From the NCBI GenBank assembly GCA_002409675.1, contig DHOB01000002.1:2761-10438 (forward strand): DNA of 7,678 nt, written 5' to 3'. A program made the translations under genes and the position numbers. Shown here piece by piece: positions 1 to 5,977 of this stretch (its first letter is position 1; every line of letters starts with the position of its first letter). Origin of the DNA: Ruminococcaceae bacterium UBA5401 (GTDB taxonomy: Bacteria > Bacillota > Clostridia > Oscillospirales > Acutalibacteraceae). The notes under the pieces are model-generated. The model made no database searches. It was given only the letters and a program-made list of their open reading frames with translations, and was not told where the DNA came from.

Positions 1-193
1 TGGCCTGCAGGCGCTGTTTTTTCAGGGAAATCAGCGCCAGCACGCCGTAAAACACCGCGACCCCCAGCAGCGTCGGCAGCCAGTAGGTGGTCCCGTACGA
101 AAAGCCGCGGTCCGGTGCCAGGCGGTCCACCAGCATCGTGGCCAGCAGGGCCGCCAGCGGCGAAACCAGCCGCAGTATGCGTTTGATGTGCAT
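1..193 (-). CDS. N-terminal part of a small predicted membrane protein, cut by the window edge
   Basis: The frame opens with ATG at 193 and stays open to the left edge, giving 64 codons of a longer protein. I chose this start because a GGGAGG ribosome binding site (201-206) sits 7 nt upstream. The N-terminus is basic (MHIKRILRL), followed by a hydrophobic stretch at about residues 8-22, a short loop with charged residues (DRLAPDRG), and a second hydrophobic segment at about residues 39-55. It then turns basic (LKKQR). This is the pattern of a two- or multi-helix inner-membrane protein. I do not recognise the family and assign no function. I see no good promoter between it and the hairpin at 259-289, so its transcription may come through that hairpin from the promoter at 461-489. 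It could equally be the first gene of a longer unit off the window. Confidence 0.6.
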   Translation of the reverse strand, partial: MHIKRILRLVSPLAALLATMLVDRLAPDRGFSYGTTYWLPTLLGVAVFYGVLALISLKKQRLQA

Positions 194-257
194 TCGATTG
201 CCTCCCGTTTTTTGTTTCCGATAAAAATGCGGCGGCACCGGGGGAAAACGGCATGAC

Positions 258-289
258 AAAAGGGCCGATAAAGTCCTTACCGACCCTTT
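258..289 (-). terminator. Intrinsic-terminator-like hairpin between the small ORF and the membrane protein gene
   Basis: Read on the minus strand, AAAGGGTCGGTAA (289-277) and TTATCGGCCCTTT (271-259) form a 13-bp stem with two G-U pairs around a 5-nt loop, followed by a short U4 run that begins inside the stem. The U-tract is weak, so termination may be partial. It lies 31 nt after the stop of the small ORF and 65 nt before the start of the membrane protein. It could be a simple terminator or the terminator half of an attenuator. Confidence 0.6.
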
Positions 290-319
290 GGGACGCCCGG
301 TCTTCTTTCAGAGAAGCGT

Positions 320-415
320 TCAGCACACGGGCAGGCGGTCCGGCAGGGCAGGCAAAAAGAATCCCATGCAGCACATGGGACAGGCTGCCATTGCCGAACC
401 GTTTTTCCACCGCAT
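320..415 (-). CDS. Cys/Met-rich small ORF, 31 aa (possible leader peptide)
   Basis: ATG at 415 to TGA at 320-322 encodes 31 residues. The expression signals are unusually good for so short an ORF: an AGGGAGA ribosome binding site (424-430) 8 nt upstream, and a promoter with consensus spacing about 40 nt further up (461-489). The peptide starts MRWKNGSAM, continues with a Cys/Met cluster ACPMCCMG at residues 11-18, then a hydrophobic GFFLPALP, and ends in Cys. It has four Cys and four Met in total. I do not recognise a family. It does not look like an AgrD-type pheromone, as it lacks the acidic C-terminal tail. The run of Cys and Met codons followed by a terminator-like hairpin suggests a leader peptide; a small membrane-associated or secreted peptide is the alternative. 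A long overlapping frame (277-615) runs through the operon terminator and the promoter and is not credible. Confidence 0.4.
   Translation of the reverse strand: MRWKNGSAMAACPMCCMGFFLPALPDRLPVC
362..380 (-). promoter_or_regulatory. Hairpin over the Cys/Met codons of the small ORF
   Basis: TCCCATG (380-374) and CATGGGA (368-362) form a perfect 7-bp stem with the 5-nt loop TGCTG on the minus-strand transcript. The stem and loop coincide with the Pro-Met-Cys-Cys-Met-Gly codons of the small ORF. In a leader-peptide attenuator, a ribosome paused on these codons would open this stem. That role is inference; the inverted repeat itself is directly visible. Confidence 0.4.
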
Positions 416-460
416 TTTCCGTATCTCCCTAAATTGTAAGTAATCATATATGTTATAACT

Positions 461-489
461 ATAATACGCGATTTACCGCCGCGCGTCAA
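461..489 (-). promoter_or_regulatory. Sigma-A/sigma-70-type promoter for the small ORF unit
   Basis: On the minus strand TTGACG (489-484) is followed by exactly 17 nt and then TATTAT (466-461). Each box differs from consensus at one position, and the downstream region is AT-rich in an otherwise GC-rich window. Transcription would start near 454 and reach the small ORF (ATG at 415) after a leader of about 40 nt. A weak inverted repeat, TTGCG-N7-CGCAA (496-512), lies 6 nt upstream of the -35 box and might bind a regulator, but 5-bp arms are not convincing alone. Confidence 0.65.
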
Positions 490-557
490 TACTATTTGCG
501 GAACAAACGCAATCTTTTTGATTTTCGCCGCTTCCGCGGCTTCCGGCTGCGCCCGGT

Positions 558-599
558 AAAAAAATATCCGGCCCGTTCTTTTCCAAAAGAACCGGCCGG
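558..599 (-). terminator. Rho-independent terminator of the galactitol operon
   Basis: On the minus strand CCGGCCGGTTCTTTT (599-585) pairs with AAAAGAACGGGCCGG (582-568), a 15-bp stem with one mismatch and a very tight loop. It is followed closely by ATAT and then a run of seven U (A7 on the plus strand at 558-564). It starts 20 nt after the stop codon of the HAD gene, so it closes the operon. The inverted repeat could also fold on the plus strand but has no U-tract on that side. Confidence 0.9.
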
Positions 600-619
600 G
601 CAGACAAATTCTCACGTCT

Positions 620-1270
620 TTATGTTCCGTTCTGCGGCGCCTGCCCCAGCAGCCGGAGCACGCCGCGCAGGACTTCCCGCGGGGAATCCGCGACGAAATC
701 CGCGTCGAGAACCTCGTCCCTGCCGTAGCCGTAAAGGCACCCGACGAAAGGAATTCCGTTGTCCCTCGCGGCCTTTTTGTCGAACCGGCGGTCGCCCACC
801 ATGCAGGCGGCCTCCGGCCGGGTTTTCTTCAGCAGACAGCGGAGGGAATCCGTTTTCGTCCCCCCGCCCTCCAGCGGCTGCGAATAGTCGATCAGGTTCG
901 TCAGCCGAATGGCGCTCAGCACGGAGCGGATATGCTCCGCCGTTGTGTTGGAGCACACGGCCGTGCGGATGCCTTTTTGGCGAAGCTCCCACAGCATTTC
1001 CGCCGTGCCGTCATACGCTTTTCCGTATTTCCGCATCAGTTCCGATTCTTTTTTGACAATCAGCCGCGCGAATTCGCCGCGCACCTGCGGGCCGCAGCCG
1101 CGCAGCAGCACGTCCTCAATCCGCTGCGGCGGCTCGCCGAACAGCGCGAGAATCCGCGCGTCCGGAGGGGCCGGCCGGCCGACCGCGAGCAGCGTTTCCC
1201 GATAGGCCCGCACGGCGTACCGCTCCGTTTCGTTCAGCGTGCCGTCCACGTCGAAGACCGCCAGTTTCAT
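620..1270 (-). CDS. HAD-superfamily hydrolase, phosphoglycolate-phosphatase-like
   Basis: The 216-residue protein carries all four HAD motifs. Motif I is DVDGTL (nucleophile Asp7, acid/base Asp9), motif II is SNT (Ser107), motif III is probably Lys139, and motif IV is GDRRFD (Gly159-Asp160, Asp164). A helical cap lies between motifs I and II at about residues 15-90, as in subfamily IA (Gph/PGMB-like). The length is typical of that group. These enzymes hydrolyse small phosphate esters in the cytoplasm with Mg2+; the substrate cannot be read from the sequence. As last gene of a galactitol operon, it may remove dead-end or excess sugar phosphates, which is inference. The start ATG has a TAAGGA-type ribosome binding site about 10 nt upstream. 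It follows the kinase by 45 nt, with a palindrome in the gap, and is followed by the operon terminator. Confidence 0.85.
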   Translation of the reverse strand: MKLAVFDVDGTLNETERYAVRAYRETLLAVGRPAPPDARILALFGEPPQRIEDVLLRGCGPQVRGEFARLIVKKESELMRKYGKAYDGTAEMLWELRQKGIRTAVCSNTTAEHIRSVLSAIRLTNLIDYSQPLEGGGTKTDSLRCLLKKTRPEAACMVGDRRFDKKAARDNGIPFVGCLYGYGRDEVLDADFVADSPREVLRGVLRLLGQAPQNGT

Positions 1271-1298
1271 GATGCAACATTCCTTATAAAAAGCATGT

Positions 1299-1317
1299 AA
1301 AAAGCGCCCGGGCGCTT
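1299..1317 (-). terminator. Weak terminator-like palindrome between the kinase and HAD genes
   Basis: AAGCGCCCGGGCGCTT (1302-1317) is a perfect 16-bp palindrome that includes part of the kinase stop codon. On the minus strand it can fold as a 6-bp stem with a CCGG loop, running into U5. The stem is short, so it probably only reduces read-through into the HAD gene or stabilises the upstream mRNA. It could also be a protein-binding site. No promoter is evident between it and the HAD start. Confidence 0.4.
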
Positions 1318-2254
1318 ACGAATCGCCCAGGCGTCTGATATTGACGAGCGGGCGCAGGCGCTTTAAGTCCTCCGGGCGGACGCTGCCCGTCGCCAGGGTC
1401 GCCGCGTTCGCCGCGGAAGCCGCCACCCCGAAGCGGAGGGTCTCCGCAAAGGAATAGCCGCGCGAGAAGCCCACGGCGAAGCCGGCCACCATGCTGTCGC
1501 CGCAGCCGACTGTGTTGACGACCTCCACATAGGGCGTGTCGCTGAGGAAGACCCCCTCTTTGCCGGCCGCCAGAGAGCCCTTCTTGCCGAGGGAGACCAC
1601 CACGGTGCCGATTCCGCTGCGGTAAAGCTGCGAGGCCGCACGGGCAAGGCTTTCGGTCGAGCCGTCGGGCAGGCGGACCAGCTGGCGGATTTCATCCGCG
1701 TTCGGCTTGATGAGGTCCGGGTGAAAGGCAATCCCCCGTTTGAGCGCCTCGCCGCTGGTGTCCAGAATGACCTTTTTCCCCTGTTCTTTCGCAAGGGCAA
1801 TCAGTCTGCCGTAAAAATCCGGGGCCACGCCGCCGGGCAGGCTGCCGGAAAGCACCGCCACGCTGCAGCCGGGCAGCAGCGTGCGGTAATCTTCCAGAAA
1901 TTCCTCCTGCTTGGCGGCGGAAACCTGCGCGCCGGGCTCCAGAAATTCCGTGTGCTTCCCGGTCGAAAGGTCCGCGACGTTGACGCAGGAGCGCGTCTCG
2001 CCGTCTGTCTGCACGAACCGGGCCTGGATTCCGTCCCGCGCGAGCATCGCCCGGATATATTCGCCGGCAAAGCCGCCGATGAAGCCGGTCGCGAGGACCT
2101 GCTCGCCGGCGGCCGAGGCCACGCGGGAAACGTTGAGCCCCTTCCCGCCGGCCGTGTTGACGACCCGCTTTACGCGCATCACGGTGCCCGGCTCCATCCG
2201 GTCGACAAGGTACAGCTTGTCGACCGAGGCGTTCAGTGTAACTGTCAGAATCAT
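1316..2254 (-). CDS. PfkB-family sugar-phosphate kinase (1-phosphofructokinase / tagatose-6-phosphate kinase type)
   Basis: The 312-residue protein matches the FruK/LacC branch of the ribokinase (PfkB) fold in length and layout. It begins MILTVTLNASVD, with the substrate-binding Asp12. It carries the first PfkB signature GGKGLN at residues 36-41, SGSLP at 136-140, KPN at 183-185, and the second signature GCGDSMVAGF at 250-259 with catalytic base Asp253. The family phosphorylates a ketohexose monophosphate to the 1,6-bisphosphate with ATP. Between a galactitol-1-phosphate dehydrogenase and a tagatose-bisphosphate aldolase, the expected reaction is tagatose-6-phosphate to tagatose-1,6-bisphosphate. 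Sequence alone does not exclude fructose-1-phosphate as the substrate. A GAGGGG ribosome binding site lies 6 nt before ATG. The gap to gatD is 27 nt. Confidence 0.9.
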   Translation of the reverse strand: MILTVTLNASVDKLYLVDRMEPGTVMRVKRVVNTAGGKGLNVSRVASAAGEQVLATGFIGGFAGEYIRAMLARDGIQARFVQTDGETRSCVNVADLSTGKHTEFLEPGAQVSAAKQEEFLEDYRTLLPGCSVAVLSGSLPGGVAPDFYGRLIALAKEQGKKVILDTSGEALKRGIAFHPDLIKPNADEIRQLVRLPDGSTESLARAASQLYRSGIGTVVVSLGKKGSLAAGKEGVFLSDTPYVEVVNTVGCGDSMVAGFAVGFSRGYSFAETLRFGVAASAANAATLATGSVRPEDLKRLRPLVNIRRLGDS

Positions 2255-2281
2255 TTTTTACCCCTCTTGCGCAGCGGCGTT

Positions 2282-3331
2282 TCAGTCCTCGTTGACCAGC
2301 ATGATTTTCCCTTTGACCTCGCCGGGGATTTTGAAGAGCTTGAACGCCTGCCCGGCCTCGCTCATCGGGAAGCGCTTGTAAATCAGCTTCGGGTCGTATT
2401 TCAGCTTGCCGTTGCTGAAGCACTCCGCCGCAAAGGTCCATTCGTCGCCCGGGAACGGCGCGCTGTAGCTCATCCAGGAACCGGTCAGGCGGAACTCCTT
2501 GCGGTTCATCTTCTCAAACCTGCGCCACGGGAACGAAAGGTCCCTGCTGGAAGTGCCGATGAAGCACACACTCGCCTTGTTGGAGGCGATCTCAAACGCG
2601 ATGTTCATGGTGGCGTTCTGGCCGGCCGTCTCAAACACGAACGGGAAGCCCCGGCCGCCCGTCATTTCCCTGACCCGGTCGAGAAAAGCGCCGTCCTTGG
2701 TGTTGACGACCTCATCCGCGCCGAGGGCGGAGGCCAGGCGGAGCCGCGCGTCGTTGATATCGAAAACCACGACCCTGCGCGCGCCCAGGATCTTCGTCCA
2801 CTGCATGGTGAACAGGCCGACCGTGCCGCCGCCGAGAATCGCAACGTCTTTTCCGCCGTGAAAATCGGCGCATTTTACGCCGTGCAGGCCGACCGTCGCC
2901 GGCTCGAAAAACGCGCCCTCCTCAAACGGGACGGAGGGGTCGAACTTGATGACGTTCCTGGCGGGCGCCTTGACGTAGTCCGCGAAGCTGCCGAACAGGC
3001 TGGAGCCGATGAATTTGTAGTGCTTGCAGAGTGAAAAGTGCCCCTGCTGGCAGTCTTCGCATTTCATGCAGGGAATCAGCGGGGCGGCGGTGACGTGCTC
3101 GCCGGTGTGGATGCCCTCCACACCCTCGCCGACCTGCGCGACGACGCCGGAAAATTCATGCCCCAGCACGATGGGGTAATAATGGGCGGCGCCCGCGTTG
3201 ACCCGCGGGATATCGGAGCCGCAGATCCCCGTCGCCTTGACGTGAATCACGACCTCGCCCTCGCCCGCCTGCGGCGTTTCGATTTCTTCGTACCGGATAT
3301 CTTCCTGATTGTGTAAAACAGCGGCTTTCAT
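2282..3331 (-). CDS. gatD: Galactitol-1-phosphate 5-dehydrogenase (zinc-dependent MDR family)
   Basis: This is a 349-residue medium-chain zinc dehydrogenase closely resembling GatD as I remember the E. coli protein, including CGSDIPR (37-43), AHYYPIVLGHEFSG (49-62) and GSWMSYSAPFPGDEW (284-298). Catalytic zinc ligands are Cys37, His58, Glu59 and probably Glu143. Structural zinc ligands are Cys88, Cys91, Cys94 and Cys102. The Rossmann loop is GGGTVG (167-172), and Asp191 at the end of the second strand favours NAD. It oxidises galactitol-1-phosphate to tagatose-6-phosphate in the cytoplasm. I place the start at ATG 3331 because an AAAGGAGA site (3341-3348) lies 9 nt upstream and the protein then begins MKAAVLHN, as in the family. 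A TTG at 3352 would add seven residues but overlaps that ribosome binding site. It begins 24 nt after gatY stops. Confidence 0.93.
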   Translation of the reverse strand: MKAAVLHNQEDIRYEEIETPQAGEGEVVIHVKATGICGSDIPRVNAGAAHYYPIVLGHEFSGVVAQVGEGVEGIHTGEHVTAAPLIPCMKCEDCQQGHFSLCKHYKFIGSSLFGSFADYVKAPARNVIKFDPSVPFEEGAFFEPATVGLHGVKCADFHGGKDVAILGGGTVGLFTMQWTKILGARRVVVFDINDARLRLASALGADEVVNTKDGAFLDRVREMTGGRGFPFVFETAGQNATMNIAFEIASNKASVCFIGTSSRDLSFPWRRFEKMNRKEFRLTGSWMSYSAPFPGDEWTFAAECFSNGKLKYDPKLIYKRFPMSEAGQAFKLFKIPGEVKGKIMLVNED

Positions 3332-3355
3332 TCTGCAATCTCTCCTTTGCAATGC

Positions 3356-4204
3356 TCAGGCTTTTCCGTCGCAGCCACAGACTTTGATGCGCCTGATGAC
3401 CTGCTGCTTGACCGCTTCGCGGCCTTTGGCACAGTATTTTTTCGGGTCGAAGACGTCGGGGTCCTGCTTCAGGTACTCCTTCACGGCATTGCTGAAGGCA
3501 ATCCGCAGCTCCGTCGCGAAATTGACCTTGCAGATTCCGCGGCTCACGCAGTCGCGGATCGCCTCGTCCGTAAGGCCGGAAGCGCCATGCAGGACCATGG
3601 GGATGGAAAGCACGCCGCGCAGGGTCGAAACCAGGCCGACGTTCAGCACGGGTTTCGTCTTATAGACGCCGTGGGCCGTGCCCACGCCGACGGCCAGCGA
3701 AGAGACGCCGGTCTCTGCCACAAAGCGCACGGCTTCGTCCGGGTCGGTGTAGCCGGTCCCGGAAAATTCCGTGTCGTCCTCTTTGCCGCCGACCCTGCCG
3801 AGCTCGCCTTCCACGGGAATTCCGCAGGGCGCGCAGACATCCACGACCGATTTTGTGATGGCGATGTTTTTGTCCAGCACCTGCTTGGAGCCGTCGATCA
3901 TAATGGAGGTGTACCCCGCGCGCAGCGCCTGAACGGCGAGCGCGAAGCTGTTGCCGTGGTCGAGGTGGAGCGCCACGGGGACGGTCGCCTTCTTGGCGGC
4001 GGCGCTCACGTTCGCATAGTACAGGTCCACGCCGGCGTACCGGATGGTGCCGGGCGTCGTCTGAATCATGACCGGGGCGCGCATCTCCTCCGCGGCGGCC
4101 ACGATGGCCTGCACCATCTCCATGTTTTCGGCATTGAAGGCGCCGACCGCATACCCGCCCTTCCGGGCGTCAAGGAGCATTTGCTTGGATGTTGTGAGAG
4201 GCAT
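3356..4204 (-). CDS. gatY: Tagatose-1,6-bisphosphate aldolase, class II (GatY/KbaY type)
   Basis: The 282-residue protein is a zinc-dependent class II aldolase. It opens STKQML-like (MPLTTSKQML), has GGYAVGAFN at 16-24, the catalytic motif HLDHG at 80-84 (Asp82 proton donor, His83 zinc ligand), VEGELG at 131-136, GTAHGVY at 175-181 (His178), VLHGASGL at 204-211 (His206), KVNFATEL at 226-233, and ends CGCDGKA, very like the CGCEGRA end of GatY. It should cleave tagatose-1,6-bisphosphate to glyceraldehyde-3-phosphate and DHAP. Fructose-bisphosphate is the alternative substrate; the gat context favours tagatose. The start follows the ptsI stop by 3 nt, with its AAAGGAAA ribosome binding site inside the last ptsI codons, so translation is probably coupled. 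No GatZ/KbaZ partner subunit is seen in the window. Confidence 0.9.
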   Translation of the reverse strand: MPLTTSKQMLLDARKGGYAVGAFNAENMEMVQAIVAAAEEMRAPVMIQTTPGTIRYAGVDLYYANVSAAAKKATVPVALHLDHGNSFALAVQALRAGYTSIMIDGSKQVLDKNIAITKSVVDVCAPCGIPVEGELGRVGGKEDDTEFSGTGYTDPDEAVRFVAETGVSSLAVGVGTAHGVYKTKPVLNVGLVSTLRGVLSIPMVLHGASGLTDEAIRDCVSRGICKVNFATELRIAFSNAVKEYLKQDPDVFDPKKYCAKGREAVKQQVIRRIKVCGCDGKA

Positions 4205-4207
4205 TTA

Positions 4208-5899
4208 TCATTTTCCTTTCTTTTCGACAAGCCTGCGGATTTCGGCGGCGGAGGCGCACCGGCAGGCGCGCTGCGCGAGGCCCTGCGCCTCTTTCCGGCT
4301 GCTGCCGCGAATCAGGTACCGGATTTCCGGAATGCGGGCGGCCGACATGCTGAACTCGTCCAGCCCGAACCCCAGCAGCAGCGGCACGGCGTCCGCGTTG
4401 CCGGCGAACTCGCCGCACATCCCGACCGGGATGCCGTGCCGGTGCCCCGCCTCAATCACGGTCCGGATGCTGCGAACCACGGCGGGGTGGAACGAATCGT
4501 ACAGCGCCGCGATTTTCTTGTTCCCGCGGTCCACCGCCAGCAGGTACTGCGTGAGGTCGTTCGTCCCGATGCTGAAGAAATCGGCGCGCTGCGCCAGCTC
4601 GTCCGCGCAGAGGACGGCGGCGGGCGTCTCGACCATGATGCCGGCTTTGATATCCGCGTCGAATGCGGTCCCCTGCCGCGCGAGCTCTTCCTCGCACTCC
4701 CTGAGGACGCGGTTTGCGGCCTCAAGCTCGTCCACGGAGATAATCATCGGGTACATCACGCGGACCTTGCCGAAGGCGCTCGCCCGCAGGATGGCTCTGA
4801 GCTGGGTGCGGAAAAGGTCCTTCCTTTCGAGCGAGATGCGGATGGCCCGCCAGCCGAGGAAGGGGTTTTCCTCCTTCTCGAACGGCAGGTAGGGCAGGGA
4901 CTTATCGCCGCCGATGTCCAGCGTGCGGATCACGACTTCGCCCCCGCACAGCTCGGCCGCGCTTTTGTAGGCGGCGAACTGCTCGTCCTCCGTCGGCAGA
5001 TGGGCGCTCTGCATGTAGAGGAACTCGCTCCGCAGCAGGCCGATTCCCTCGGCGCCCTCGGCGGCCGCTTTCTTGACGTCTTCCAGGTTCCCCGCGTTGG
5101 CATACAGGCGGACCCTGCAGCCGTCGGTCGTCTCCGCGGGCAGCCCGTTGGTCTGCCGCAGCATCTTCAGATGCCGCCGGTACTGCTCTCTGTGGCCGGC
5201 GTAGAGCGCGGCTGTCGCTTCGTCGGGGCGGACGATGAGGCGCCCTTCCAGCGCGTCGAGAATCACGCTGTCGCCCGCCGCGACTTCGTCGATTTTGTCC
5301 CCCACGCCGACCAGGGCGGGCAGGCCCATGCTTCTGGCCATAATCGCCACGTGGCTGTTTTCGCCGCCGGTGCGCGTCACAAAGCCGGTCACAAAGCGCA
5401 GGTCCATACCGGCCGTGTCGGAAGGGGTGAGCTGGTCTGCGAACAGGACCACCTGCTCGCGGATACCGGCGAGGGAATTTTCCTCCATCCCTTTCAGGGC
5501 GAGCATGAGGGTCCTGCAGACGTCCCGGATATCCACGGCGCGCTCCCGGAAAAAGTCGTCGTCGAGCTTTTCAAACCGCTCCCGGATTTCCGCGGCCGTC
5601 TCCTGCAGGGCAAGCTCGGCGTTCTCCCGTTTTTCAGAGATGCGCCGCACCACGCCGTCCCGCAGGGCCGGGTCGTCCACCAGGTCCAGATGGGCCTGAA
5701 AGATGTCGGAATTTTTGGCCAGAACACCGATTTTTTCCTTCGCCTTTTCTTCCGCCCGGCGGTACCGCTCAAGCTCGGCGCCGGTCTGGCCAGGAGCGAC
5801 CAGACCGGCGGAGGCTTTCAGGTCCACAGGTTTGTAAAAAAAGGCTTTTCCGGCTGCAATTCCCGCAGAGGCGGCTTTGGAGACCTGAATGATTTTCAT
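4208..5899 (-). CDS. ptsI: PTS Enzyme I (phosphoenolpyruvate-protein phosphotransferase)
   Basis: A full-length 563-residue Enzyme I. It takes phosphate from PEP and passes it to HPr in the cytoplasm. The N-terminal helical HPr-binding and swivel domains cover about residues 1-225, with the phosphorylated histidine at His183 in GGENSHVAIMAR (178-189). The C-terminal PEP-binding barrel shows GLLRSEFLY (287-295), LDIGGDK (327-333), MVETPAAV (422-429), TNDLTQY (446-452) and GMCGEFAG (493-500) with catalytic Cys495. In typical EI proteins the active motif reads GGxTSH; here Thr is Asn. The start at 5899 gives the usual N-terminus and has an AAGGGAAG ribosome binding site. A strong mRNA hairpin lies at 5779-5810. 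It follows ptsH by 78 nt, the largest gap in the operon, and couples to gatY. Confidence 0.95.
   Translation of the reverse strand: MKIIQVSKAASAGIAAGKAFFYKPVDLKASAGLVAPGQTGAELERYRRAEEKAKEKIGVLAKNSDIFQAHLDLVDDPALRDGVVRRISEKRENAELALQETAAEIRERFEKLDDDFFRERAVDIRDVCRTLMLALKGMEENSLAGIREQVVLFADQLTPSDTAGMDLRFVTGFVTRTGGENSHVAIMARSMGLPALVGVGDKIDEVAAGDSVILDALEGRLIVRPDEATAALYAGHREQYRRHLKMLRQTNGLPAETTDGCRVRLYANAGNLEDVKKAAAEGAEGIGLLRSEFLYMQSAHLPTEDEQFAAYKSAAELCGGEVVIRTLDIGGDKSLPYLPFEKEENPFLGWRAIRISLERKDLFRTQLRAILRASAFGKVRVMYPMIISVDELEAANRVLRECEEELARQGTAFDADIKAGIMVETPAAVLCADELAQRADFFSIGTNDLTQYLLAVDRGNKKIAALYDSFHPAVVRSIRTVIEAGHRHGIPVGMCGEFAGNADAVPLLLGFGLDEFSMSAARIPEIRYLIRGSSRKEAQGLAQRACRCASAAEIRRLVEKKGK
5779..5810 (-). 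other. 13-bp hairpin inside the 5' part of ptsI
   Basis: On the minus-strand mRNA CGCCGGTCTGGTC (5810-5798) and GGCCAGACCGGCG (5791-5779) pair over 13 consecutive positions, with a single G-U, around the 6-nt loop GCTCCT. It lies about 90 nt into the gene, over codons for about residues 31-40. No U-tract follows, so it is not an intrinsic terminator. It may be a by-product of coding content or an element affecting mRNA stability or translation between ptsH and ptsI. Confidence 0.5.
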
Positions 5900-5912
5900 G
5901 TTTGCTTCCCTT

Positions 5913-5942
5913 CTTCCGCAGAATTCCTCACTTCCGCAGAAT
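5913..5942. repeat. 12-bp direct repeat upstream of ptsI
   Basis: CTTCCGCAGAAT occurs at 5913-5924 and again at 5931-5942, an 18-bp period, in the 78-nt gap between ptsH and ptsI. The left copy ends close to the ptsI ribosome binding site. It may be a tandem duplication or a binding site; two copies are too few to decide. Confidence 0.5.
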
Positions 5943-5977
5943 GTTTTCCCATTTTTCGCAAAGCCGGAGCGCCGCCT

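Noticed and set aside
277..615. A 112-codon minus-strand frame
   Set aside because: It would begin before the operon terminator and run through both terminators and the promoter at 461-489. The short ORF at 320-415 in another frame has the better ribosome binding site.
1721..3034. A 437-codon plus-strand frame opposite the kinase and gatD
   Set aside because: It spans two real genes on the opposite strand and shows no recognisable domain.
3332..3352. TTG start for gatD seven codons upstream
   Set aside because: It would place the start within the AAAGGAGA ribosome binding site region and add residues not typical of the family; ATG at 3331 fits better.
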